Shown here piece by piece: positions 1-8,500 of a stretch of 64,000 nucleotides of DNA. This DNA is from an uncultured Acetatifactor sp. (GTDB lineage Bacteria; Bacillota; Clostridia; Lachnospirales; Lachnospiraceae), in NCBI GenBank assembly GCA_910586215.1, contig CAJUGH010000020.1, positions 1-64,000 of the forward strand. Direction: 5' to 3'. Below the pieces are notes generated by a model, which was not told the origin of the DNA, did not search any database, and saw nothing but the letters and a program-made list of their open reading frames with translations. Each line of letters starts with the position of its first letter. The first letter of the stretch is position 1. The translations under genes and the position numbers were made by a program.

Positions 1-205
1 TTACTTGAATTCTGGCGAAAAAGCCTGAAATTCTGATGAAAGAAATATTTGATGTAGTTCATAAGCTTTACAAGATGCTTACATTTAAGATACCACCTTC
101 ATATTTTGTTGTCAATAGTAATTTTGCGCCTTTTTAAACGCTTTATCGTTTATTCCATCAAAATAGCCGAACTATCATTTACACTCAGAAAAGATTCCGA
201 AAACA

Positions 206-235
206 TTGACTTAAATGCCAGAAAAAGGCTATACT
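206..235 (+). promoter_or_regulatory. Probable sigma-A promoter of the D-lactate dehydrogenase gene
   Basis: A TTGACT -35 box (206-211) and a TATACT -10 box (230-235) are separated by 18 bases, about 75 bases upstream of the chosen start. The rest of positions 1-205 is AT-rich and holds no convincing coding sequence on either strand. Confidence 0.65.
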
Positions 236-309
236 GAAAAAGAGAGATAACCGGGCAGATACTCGCATATGATTTGACAGACTGCCAAGGCATGCATGGA
301 GGTAGGCTC

Positions 310-1302
310 ATGAAAATATTATTCTACGACACGAAAAGCTATGATAAGGATTCTTTCCAGAATATCCTGGCCAGATTCCCGGGAATTACCATTGAATATA
401 CGAAATCTGACCTGGATCCCAGGACAGCTGCCCTGGCAGAAGGCTTTGATGCCGTCTGCGCCTTCGTCAGTTCCGATGTAGGTACCCAGACCGTGGAGAT
501 CCTGCACAGCAAAGGAATCCGGCTGATTCTCATGCGCTGTGCCGGCTTCAACAATGTAGACCTGGAGACAACAAAAAAATATGACATGCGCGTCATGCGT
601 GTGCCCGGATATTCCCCGGAAGCCGTGGCAGAGCATGCCATAGCCCTGGCCCTGGCCAGCAACCGCCGCCTCTACAAAGCCTACAACAAGGTCCGGGAAA
701 ATGATTTCAGCTTAAGCGGCTTGATGGGTTTCAATTTTTACCAGAAAACGGCCGGAATCATCGGTACCGGGAAGATCGGTGCCGCCATGTGCCGGATCTG
801 CCGGGGTTTTGGCATGAAGGTACTGGCCTATGATGTATACGAGAATGCATCCCTTAAGGATTTCGTGGAATATGTTTCCCTGGAAAAGTTGCTTTCCGAC
901 AGTGATGTCATATCCCTTCACTGTCCTTTGATGGATTCCACTTATCATTTAATCAATATAGACACCATCCGGCAGATGAAGGATGGCGTGATCCTGGTGA
1001 ATACTTCCCGGGGAGCGCTGGTGAAGACCGATGACCTCATCGAGGGAATCCGCATGCACAAGTTCGCCGGTGTGGGTCTGGATGTGTATGAGGAAGAGAC
1101 CAACAACGTGTTCGAGGACCGGTCTGACGAGATCCTGGAGCATTCCACCACCGCAAGGCTGCTGTCCTTCCCCAATGTGATGATCACCTCCCACCAGGGC
1201 TTTTTCACCAGGGAGGCCCTGGAAGCCATCGCTTCCACTACCCTGCAGAATGCGGTGGATTATGAGAATGGGAAAGAGGGGCCAAATGATGTAAGGCCGT
1301 AA
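310..1302 (+). CDS. ldhA: D-lactate dehydrogenase (D-2-hydroxyacid dehydrogenase family)
   Basis: The 330-residue product is a cytosolic NADH-dependent dehydrogenase that should reduce pyruvate to D-lactate at the end of mixed-acid fermentation. The Rossmann motif GTGKIG lies near residue 152. It is followed by the family NTSRG arginine segment, the DVYEEE acidic segment and a C-terminal HQGFFT carrying the catalytic histidine. HQGFFT is closest to the E. coli LdhA branch (HQAFLT) rather than to phosphoglycerate or glycerate dehydrogenases. An upstream ATG at 274 is in frame, but GGAGG at 298-302 is correctly spaced for the ATG at 310, so that start is used. The gene is monocistronic, with its own promoter and a strong terminator. 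Function is inferred from family motifs; another 2-hydroxyacid substrate cannot be excluded. Confidence 0.88.
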   Translation: MKILFYDTKSYDKDSFQNILARFPGITIEYTKSDLDPRTAALAEGFDAVCAFVSSDVGTQTVEILHSKGIRLILMRCAGFNNVDLETTKKYDMRVMRVPGYSPEAVAEHAIALALASNRRLYKAYNKVRENDFSLSGLMGFNFYQKTAGIIGTGKIGAAMCRICRGFGMKVLAYDVYENASLKDFVEYVSLEKLLSDSDVISLHCPLMDSTYHLINIDTIRQMKDGVILVNTSRGALVKTDDLIEGIRMHKFAGVGLDVYEEETNNVFEDRSDEILEHSTTARLLSFPNVMITSHQGFFTREALEAIASTTLQNAVDYENGKEGPNDVRP

Positions 1303-1333
1303 AAAGGAACCGCACATAAAAAGAGAACCAACG

Positions 1334-1375
1334 AAAACGGATGCGGCGATCCCCTTGTCACCGCATCCGTTTTTC
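1334..1375 (+). terminator. Rho-independent terminator after ldhA
   Basis: A 13-base perfect stem (AAAACGGATGCGG at 1334-1346 with its complement at 1361-1373) closes a 14-base loop and ends in a T run. The flanking A and T tracts could let it work in both directions, so it may also end the convergent AT-rich operon. Confidence 0.85.
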
Positions 1376-1431
1376 TGTTGACCGCATCCACCAGCCTGCC
1401 CGGTCAGTACTTGGTGCATTGTTTGCGACAG

Positions 1432-1947
1432 TCAGTCCTTGCGCATATCCCGGGCTGTCTCAAAAGATAACAACATAATCTCCAGGTTTTGTTTATCCAC
1501 ATTTCTATATTTCAAATGATAATTAAAATGCGACAGATATTTTAAGAAAATATCCTCCTGCTTCTTACTTAATGGTTCTGTTTCTTCTGGAGCTAATAGT
1601 TCATGTGCAACAAAAATAGTTAAAAATCCTTCGTTTGGAAATACAACATTTCCCGCTTCTTTCATTTGGATAGGTTTTCTGCGCAATATCCAAAAGACTT
1701 CGTATGCAACTATTTTTGTAATATTAATGTGTTCTATTTTATGAAATATCTTTAACCTATAGATATCTACAAAATAATCCAGTATTGCTTGTTGTAAAAG
1801 GCTCTTGTTCACATATAACCCGTCATTCTGCTTTGTTGCATCAATATAATCCTGCATTTTGTCGTAAAGAAATTTATACCTGTCTTCTATGGTTTCCTTG
1901 CCAAAATATGCAACTATCTCGTCATAGCTTAATGAAGTTTCCTGCAT
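1432..1947 (-). CDS. Unknown 171-residue protein, third gene of the RelA-like operon
   Basis: No family was recognised. The product is charged, without signal peptide or membrane segment, and appears mostly helical, with a central stretch rich in Ile, Phe and Lys. The start is well supported: GGAGG lies six bases before the ATG at 1947. The first 26 bases overlap the preceding 88-residue gene, and that gene overlaps the RelA-like gene, so the three are almost certainly co-transcribed and translationally coupled. Base composition is much more AT-rich than the flanking housekeeping genes, consistent with transfer as a unit. By analogy with toxic small alarmone synthetase loci, either downstream protein could be an antitoxin or accessory factor, but nothing in the sequence proves this. 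Confidence 0.6.
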   Translation of the reverse strand: MQETSLSYDEIVAYFGKETIEDRYKFLYDKMQDYIDATKQNDGLYVNKSLLQQAILDYFVDIYRLKIFHKIEHINITKIVAYEVFWILRRKPIQMKEAGNVVFPNEGFLTIFVAHELLAPEETEPLSKKQEDIFLKYLSHFNYHLKYRNVDKQNLEIMLLSFETARDMRKD

Positions 1948-2188
1948 TTTCTTCCTCCAGCATCTTTAACACCATTTGTCCATTGACAGATTGAAGAAAT
2001 CTATTATACGCAATATAATCTTCCTCTTCCAATGCACCCGAAAATCGTTCATATTGGTTTGGTAAAATATCCATCCTCAACGTATCACTTTCGATTTTTT
2101 CAAAGAGCTGACGAGCACCTTCCTCAGCCTTTTGCGAATGCAAGATACCTGTATCCCCATAATAATTCTTCCTACTCATCAGCATCAT
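1922..2188 (-). CDS. Unknown 88-residue protein, second gene of the RelA-like operon
   Basis: A small soluble acidic protein with no recognised domain. Its ATG at 2188 overlaps the TGA of the RelA-like gene by four bases, and its 3' end overlaps the next gene by 26 bases, the arrangement of a translationally coupled cassette. A GGGAG sits immediately before the first ATG; a later in-frame ATG (2179, codon 4) has better spacing, so the true product may be three residues shorter. Size and position would fit an antitoxin neutralising the upstream synthetase, but this is inference from organisation only. Confidence 0.55.
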   Translation of the reverse strand: MMLMSRKNYYGDTGILHSQKAEEGARQLFEKIESDTLRMDILPNQYERFSGALEEEDYIAYNRFLQSVNGQMVLKMLEEENAGNFIKL

Positions 2189-3129
2189 CTCCCATCAAAC
2201 TCTGAAAACAACCTATCGTTAAAACTTCCTCCACTGAGACTTGCGCCTGTGTTTTCTTCTGTATGAGCTTCTTCCTTTTTACAGTCAAGTGGTTCTTTTT
2301 GAATATTCAGAAACAGATCTTCATCATAAAATGTAATGAGGCGATCTGCTGCCGTCACAATGCTGTTTAAAATAGCAAGAAATTCTTGCTTTCTCATATT
2401 TTTCTGGTCATACGGATATTTTATCTGATGGTCAAATTCTAACCAGCCTTCCTCGAAAAGGGTTCTGACTTGAATCTCAAAATATAAATCACTATATCGG
2501 ATAACATAATGTATAGACCTGTAATGCAATTTAGAGGAATCCACACGCAAATAAGGATCTTTGTACAACTCCCGGTCATCAAGGCTTGTCAGATATGCCA
2601 CTGGTTTCTCTGCATGATAGCTATTTTCTAAATACTTATTGTTCTCCTTGACCTCATTCGCATATTCATCAAATTTCTTAACAATGTCCTCACCCTCAGC
2701 GGCATATCTATCGGGAATGTTCCGAAAGATCGTGAGTAATGTGTCATGAACTGCACGCCATTCTGTTTTCCTCAAAATTATAATCCGAAAACCTATTAAG
2801 TCCGTTATTATCTTGTTATAATTATCAATGTTCAGTTTTTCATACTTGCTTGGTTTTTCTGATTTATTTCTGATTATTTTTTCAATAAGATGATCCGGTG
2901 CTTTAATCCTCCCCCTAACAGAATGTACTTTGTCTGTCAATCTTTCATTTAAAACTGACAGAATATCTGCTTTGATTTTTTGCAGTGTCGGAATATTCCG
3001 CGTATAGTTATCATATATTTCCTTTAATTCACCTTCCGATAATTTGCAAAACCGAATTCTTTTTTCATTTATGCCAAGTTCTTTTTGTATCCTATTTAGA
3101 TCAAAAGGTACCCCGCTTTTAAATGCCAT
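2185..3129 (-). CDS. RelA/SpoT-domain nucleotide pyrophosphokinase (synthetase only), possible toxSAS
   Basis: The 314-residue product carries a RelA/SpoT nucleotidyltransferase domain. Visible motifs are DLIGFRI near residue 110, YRSIHY near 203, EIQVRT near 218 and a following FDHQIKY segment, all characteristic of (p)ppGpp synthetases. There is no HD hydrolase, TGS or ACT domain, so it is a stand-alone synthetase, longer than housekeeping RelP/RelQ (about 210-230 residues) through N- and C-terminal extensions. The start at 3129 is chosen because AGGAG lies seven bases upstream; an earlier ATG at 3156 has no such site. It is first in an AT-rich three-gene operon with overlapping genes. Known stand-alone synthetases either make alarmones or, as toxSAS enzymes, pyrophosphorylate other targets such as tRNA. 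Which applies here is not known. Confidence 0.85.
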   Translation of the reverse strand: MAFKSGVPFDLNRIQKELGINEKRIRFCKLSEGELKEIYDNYTRNIPTLQKIKADILSVLNERLTDKVHSVRGRIKAPDHLIEKIIRNKSEKPSKYEKLNIDNYNKIITDLIGFRIIILRKTEWRAVHDTLLTIFRNIPDRYAAEGEDIVKKFDEYANEVKENNKYLENSYHAEKPVAYLTSLDDRELYKDPYLRVDSSKLHYRSIHYVIRYSDLYFEIQVRTLFEEGWLEFDHQIKYPYDQKNMRKQEFLAILNSIVTAADRLITFYDEDLFLNIQKEPLDCKKEEAHTEENTGASLSGGSFNDRLFSEFDGR

Positions 3130-3161
3130 ATTTTTACTCCTACTCGCGTATATCAAAATTT

Positions 3162-3202
3162 TATCCTAGCGGTAGGATATCATTTTTTTCTATGAAAGTC
3201 AA
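3162..3202 (-). promoter_or_regulatory. Promoter of the RelA-like operon with an overlapping inverted-repeat operator
   Basis: On the minus strand a TTGACT -35 (3197-3202) and a TATCCT -10 (3174-3179) are exactly 17 bases apart. The -10 is the left arm of a perfect inverted repeat, TATCCTA and its complement separated by four bases (3162-3179). A repressor bound here would occlude the -10, the layout expected for an autoregulated toxin-antitoxin-like operon. The leader to the start codon is about 38 bases. Confidence 0.65.
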
Positions 3203-3403
3203 TGTGTAATGTATGCTATTGAATCTGTCCAAACAACTCCCGTTAACGCCAGACACTCCAAAAATATCAGATTTTCGGCCGTCCCCTAACCGTATCTGCT
3301 GCAAGACCAGACACCAGGAACCCCACCTTTCATGCTGGCAATGGCGGAATTCCCGATGTCTTAATCTCTTCTACATAAACCAAAACAGGAACGAAACCGT
3401 AAA

Positions 3404-3715
3404 CTAATCCAGATGGAACACGGTCTGCAGGTCAATGCTCACAGGGCTGTTGTCCGGGTTGGTCTCCATGATATCTGCCATGAAATCCCACCACTTGCGG
3501 TTGATGGCGGTATCGGCCCCCCTGGCCCACAGTTCCTCATCCTCGATCTCAATATAGCCGAAGAGGGTCAATGTCTCCCGGTCCAGGAAAATGGTGTAAT
3601 TCTTCCCACCGTGCTCATGGATCATGTCCTGCATCTCCGGCCACAGTTCGTTGTGGCGCTTCTCATATTCTGCCTCCTGTCCGGGATACAGTTTCATCTT
3701 AAAACCTTTGATCAT
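3404..3715 (-). CDS. rhaM: L-rhamnose mutarotase
   Basis: This 103-residue protein interconverts the alpha and beta anomers of L-rhamnose in the cytosol so that rhamnose isomerase receives its preferred form. Length, the KLYPGQEAEYEKRH start, the FGYIE strand and the central KWWDFM segment match the RhaM family closely. No rhamnose isomerase, kinase or aldolase lies nearby, so the gene stands alone, between an AT-rich acquired operon and a MATE exporter. The ribosome binding site is only moderate (AAAGG about seven bases upstream). A 15-base tandem duplication lies just upstream and may affect its promoter. Confidence 0.85.
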   Translation of the reverse strand: MIKGFKMKLYPGQEAEYEKRHNELWPEMQDMIHEHGGKNYTIFLDRETLTLFGYIEIEDEELWARGADTAINRKWWDFMADIMETNPDNSPVSIDLQTVFHLD

Positions 3716-3729
3716 GTCATACCTTCTTT

Positions 3730-3759
3730 CTGCACTGCTTTTTTCTGCACTGCTTTTTT
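3730..3759. repeat. Two tandem copies of a 15-base unit upstream of rhaM
   Basis: The unit CTGCACTGCTTTTTT occurs twice without interruption (3730-3744 and 3745-3759), 15 bases before the rhaM start on the minus strand. It looks like a recent slippage duplication. Confidence 0.8.
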
Positions 3760-3840
3760 CTAAACAGTTCCTTATGCGGTTATTGTACCAAACCCCTTAC
3801 GCAGCGGCAAGAGTTAAAATGAAATTCTGTTGCAGTTTTA

Positions 3841-3867
3841 GAGAGGTACGGCAATGTCTTACCTCTC
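3841..3867 (-). terminator. Hairpin at the 3' end of the MATE gene
   Basis: The arms GAGAGGTA (3841-3848) and its complement (3860-3867) are perfect and overlap the stop codon of the exporter gene. No uninterrupted T tract follows on the minus strand, so termination is possible but not certain. Confidence 0.35.
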
Positions 3868-5250
3868 CCCCACAATATTGTGGATCCACACTCCCTTCTT
3901 CACCAGTACAAACCCGATCACGCATTTGATCAGGTCCAGGAGCTGGCAGCACAGGTACAGGGGTGCAATGGGCAGCGCCGTGTAACGGCTTAAGACATAG
4001 GCCACCGGAATGCTGGCGCACCACAGGAAAACGCTGTCGAAGAGGAAGGTGACGATGGTCTTGCCCCCTGAGCGCAGGGTAAAATAAGTGGTGTGCATGA
4101 AAGCCCACATGGGCATACACAGGGCTGCCATTCGGAGCAGCACCGTGGCCAGGGCCTTGATCTGATCCGTGGTATTGTAGAGCATGGGAAACAGGGGTGC
4201 CAGCAGGACCATCAGTGTTCCCAACACCAGACAACTCATGACAGCAAAGGCGATGAGTTTCCTGTCTGTATCCCTGGCTTCCTCCATTTTCCCTGCACCG
4301 AGAAGCTGCCCCACGATAATGGACAGGGCGCTTCCCATGGCCACGAATACCACATTAAACAGGTTGGAGATGGTAGTGGAAATATTCATGGCCGCCACCG
4401 CATCCAGCCCCCGCATGGAATAGCACTGGGTCATCATGGCAGTGCCTGCTGCCCAGAGGATCTCGTTTATCATCAGGGGAGTTCCCTTTTTCACAATGTT
4501 TATGGAGAGCTGGCCGGGAATACGCCATTCCCTGTAGACTCCCACGATAAAAGGCATCCTGTCCGTATGCCTGTGGGTCCAGATGACCACGATGGCCGCC
4601 TGCACATACCGGGAGATTACAGTGGCAATGGCGGCACCCACCACGCCCAATTCCGGAAAACCGAACTTCCCAAAGATCAGCAGGTAGTTCAGTACCAGGT
4701 TCACCAGCACGGCCACAACGCCGGCCAGCATGGGCAGTTTCGTCTCTCCGCACTCCCGCAGGGTGCTGGCGTAGATCTCCTCTATCACAAAGGGGAGCAG
4801 GCCAGTGAGCATCACCCCCAGGTACTGCCTGCCATGTTCCAGGGTAGCCTCCAGGGCCAGGTCATTGCCCTCCCCATGGAGGTACAGCAATATCAGCCTG
4901 TCCCCGGAAGAGAGCAGCAGCAGGATTCCCAGCAGCAGGATTCCGGCACACACATAGAGCTTGAACCGGACCGTATGCTGGACCCCCTTGTAATTCTTGC
5001 AGCCGAAGTACTGGGCGCCGAAGATCCCCACGCCGGAGATGGCACCGAAGATGGCCAGGTTGAATACCATGAGAAGCTGGTTGACTATGGCGATGCCGGA
5101 CATCTGCTCCGTGCCGATCCGCCCCACCATAATATTATCCAGGAGGCTCACAAAATTGGTGATGCCATTCTGGATGATCATGGGTACCGCAACTCCCAGT
5201 ACCATTTTGTAAAATGCCTTGTCGCCAATTAATTTTCTTCTGATATTCAT
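3859..5250 (-). CDS. MATE-family efflux transporter
   Basis: The 463-residue integral membrane protein has about twelve hydrophobic helices in two related halves, the architecture of multidrug and toxin extrusion antiporters that expel organic cations or toxins using Na+ or H+ gradients. The opening segment with VAVPMIIQNGITNFVSLLDN and the later VGAAIATVISRY are typical MATE signatures. Translation is placed at the ATG at 5250 because GGAGG lies seven bases upstream; the open frame extends 25 codons further without a ribosome binding site. It stands alone on its strand. Substrate cannot be predicted, and a role in exporting a small metabolite is as likely as drug resistance. Confidence 0.88.
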   Translation of the reverse strand: MNIRRKLIGDKAFYKMVLGVAVPMIIQNGITNFVSLLDNIMVGRIGTEQMSGIAIVNQLLMVFNLAIFGAISGVGIFGAQYFGCKNYKGVQHTVRFKLYVCAGILLLGILLLLSSGDRLILLYLHGEGNDLALEATLEHGRQYLGVMLTGLLPFVIEEIYASTLRECGETKLPMLAGVVAVLVNLVLNYLLIFGKFGFPELGVVGAAIATVISRYVQAAIVVIWTHRHTDRMPFIVGVYREWRIPGQLSINIVKKGTPLMINEILWAAGTAMMTQCYSMRGLDAVAAMNISTTISNLFNVVFVAMGSALSIIVGQLLGAGKMEEARDTDRKLIAFAVMSCLVLGTLMVLLAPLFPMLYNTTDQIKALATVLLRMAALCMPMWAFMHTTYFTLRSGGKTIVTFLFDSVFLWCASIPVAYVLSRYTALPIAPLYLCCQLLDLIKCVIGFVLVKKGVWIHNIVGER

Positions 5251-5599
5251 CTGTCTGCCTCCGGGCCTTACTCCAGCCGCTCCTATACATACTACCACGC
5301 CAAATGACGGATCCTGCCTTCCCATTCCTGGTTCCAGGAGCTGCCTGGCATTCTGCTGCCCGAAATAAGAGCAGCATTGTTTATTTTACACTGCCCTTTT
5401 CTGTTTGTCTATGTATTTTCTTGTCCATGTTACCGTAGTATCGGTTGCGATTTACTCCGTGATCTGTCTGAACTCTTGCCGCTCTTTCTATGGCTTTTTC
5501 CTTTCCTGTGGTGTATAGTTATCCTATAGACTTTCCATGGCATCTGTCCCATTCCCGTCCAGCATGCCGTATTAACCCGCCAAAAAGGAGACCCTGCCC
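5251..5599. other. Intergenic region between the divergent MATE and STAND genes
   Basis: This 349-base stretch must contain the promoters of two divergent genes. I see AT-rich segments but no pair of promoter boxes clear enough to call, no strong hairpin and no coding sequence. AAGGAG near 5585-5590 is the ribosome binding site of the STAND gene. Confidence 0.5.
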
Positions 5600-8500
5600 A
5601 TGAAAACCATCTTTGTATCCAGCACCTTCCGCGATTTCCAGCAGGAGAGGGATGCCCTCCACGACAAGATACTGCCTGTACTGAATGCCCAAAGCCGGCG
5701 CTACGGGGAAGAGGTTAGCTTCTGCGACCTGCGCTGGGGTGTGGATACCTCCAATGAGAAGGATGAGGAAGAAAGTTCCGCCAAGGTGCTCTCTGTCTGT
5801 ATGAATGAGATTGACCGCTCCAGGCCCTACATGCTGGTACTCCTGGGAGAGCGCTATGGCTTCATGCCAGGGGAAGCCGCCATCGGGCACGAGGCCGTCC
5901 GCAAGGACATGGAACTGGAACAGCTGGAAATCAGCGTCACCGCCCTGGAGGTGGAATACGGCGCCCTGTCAGATCCTGCCACCCTGTCCAACACCTGGTT
6001 CTACTTTCGGGAATTATCCAGCGAAGGTACCCTGCCTCCCGAATTCCTGCCGGAAAGCAGGGAGCATGAGAGAAAACTCTCCCATCTAAAAGAACGGATC
6101 CACCTTCTGGCAGGAGACCGGATCCGCTTCTACAAAGCCCACTGGGAGAACGGTCATGTCACCGGCCTGGAAGATTTCATCACCCAGGTGGAAGCAGACG
6201 TGACGGACCAGCTTCGGACAGAGTGGGAGACTTATGAACGGCTGGATCCTTATGAGAAGGATTCCCTGAGCCAGTGGAATTACATGACAGAAAAATGCCG
6301 CTCCTTCTCCGTGTTCTCTGACTTTGCCGCCGGGATCATCAAGCGTCTGGAGGGATCTGAACCTGTAACCGTGGTCACAGGGTGTTCCGGCAGCGGCAAG
6401 AGTACCCTTTTCGCCAAGGTATGCCTGGATCTGCGCACAAAAGGAACCCGGATATTTCCCTTCGTCTGCGGGAACACTTCCCTCACCACAGATGCCTTCG
6501 GCATCCTGCAAAGCCTGGTGTGGCAGCTGGAAGACTTCCTGGGGGAAGCCCATATAGAAGAGTCCCCTTCGGAGGAATCCTTTGCAGAAGGCGGGCATAC
6601 TGCTGCCGGCGCTGTCCCCCTGTCCATGTCCCAGTGGAGGAACCGCCTGGATGAACTCTGTCTCAAAGCCGTCTCCTCCGGGCAGATTCTCATCGCGGTG
6701 GATGCCCTGGACCAGCTCCAGGGCGGGGAGATACGGGATCTGCTACAGTTTCTCCCTTCGGTACGTCCCCAGGGGCTGCATCTCTTCCTTACCTGCCTGG
6801 AGGACTATGCCCTGCCTGGCAGCCTTACCCCCGTTTCCATGCCCCGGATGGACGAAGTACAACGGCATATGGTGATCAAGGGAATCCTGGCCGCCATCGG
6901 CAAAGAACTGACTGCCCCCGTGACAGAGGCCCTGATACGGAAGAACCCGGACAGTACCCCGCTGTACCTATACCTGGCAGTATCCAGGCTGACCTTGATG
7001 AACGCGGCTGATTTCCAGAATATCCGGAACCGGGGCGATGGCATAGAAGGCATCACGGCAAGACAGCTTGAACTGGTGGAAGACATGCCGGAAGGACTGG
7101 AAGAAATGTGTGCGGCCCTGGTAGAGGCAGTTGGAGAGCGGATAAACCCTTCCATGTGCCAGAGGGCGGTTTCCTATCTGGCATTGTCCCGGCTGGGGCT
7201 ACGCCTGACGGACCTGGAAAGCCTTCTGGAAACAGAGCAGATCACTTTCCAGACCCTGGAATTTGCCCAATTTGTCAATTACATGAACGAACTGTTTCTG
7301 CTCCGTGCAGACGGCCGGTATGATTTCCTGCATAAAAGCCTCCGCCAGGGACTCTTAAGGCACATGACTGCCACGGGCATGAATCTCACAGAGGGTCACG
7401 AAAAAATCGTATCCCACCTGGAATCCCTGCCCGATGACGATATCATACAGATCCAGGAAATCACCTGGGAAAGCATGCAGGCGGATGATCCTTGCTCCTT
7501 TTATCACTGGTTGTCCCATATCTGGTCCTGTACCGGAGATGAAAAAGCGGCGGCGGCCAGGGATATCGCTGAAAAATGCCGGGAAGACGAAGGTCTGTGG
7601 ATAGCAGGCTGCATGGAAGGTCTCTGGGAAATGGACTATACTGAACGAGACCGGAACCAGATGCTCGTGATGGGTGCCCATTTCCTGGCAGTACAGGTCT
7701 GCTCCAGGTTCGGGGATTCCCTGCAGGAGAACCGGACGAAGATCCAGATCGGGAAAGCTGCCGTGTCCAATATGGAGCGCCTGGCACAGGAAAATCCCTC
7801 TGAACTGAACCTGTTGACATTGAGCGAAAGCTGCCGTGTCCTGGCCGGATATTATTTGAAATCCGACCAGCCTGCAGAGAGGGATCAGGCGGTACCGCTT
7901 CTGGAGCAGGGCCGCCGGCTTATGTCCCAGCGCCTGCACAGGAATCCGGCACCCAATGATTATCTGCGGCTTGCGGAGGTCAATGTCATATTATCTGAAA
8001 TTTATTGCCTCCGCAAGGATGAAAACAGTCTGCAACGGGCAAAGGAATATGGCGAAGCTGCCCTGCAATGCCAGGAGAATGCCCCGGAGGATGCCGATGC
8101 GGCTTATAAGCTGCGGATGCGGCTCAATTCCCATATGGCAATAGCCCAAGTCTGTACTGTAACCCGTACTCCCGACAGTCTGCACCTGGCTTACTCCCAT
8201 ACCCTGAGTTGTACCCAGGAACTGGAAAACCTGCTGGCAGAGGATCACAGCCAGACATATCTGGATATGCTGGGGCGGATTGATACCTGCCTGGTGGGCC
8301 TCTGCCAGAATATCACCGATATCTGTGGGGAAAACCTGGATGAAGAAGCCCTCACCCACGCCATACGTGCACGGGACCTGCTGGAAGAACGCATGCGGTA
8401 CCGGAACACGCCAGAGACCAGGAATGGCCTGGCCAGCGCCTGGTATGTGCTGGGGAATGCCCACCGCCGTTTCAAGGGCGCATCCCATAACAGGGAAGCC

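Noticed and set aside
1..205. End of a minus-strand gene at the left edge (TAA at 1-3)
   Set aside because: The frame read back from this stop meets another stop after about 25 codons and has no conserved character.
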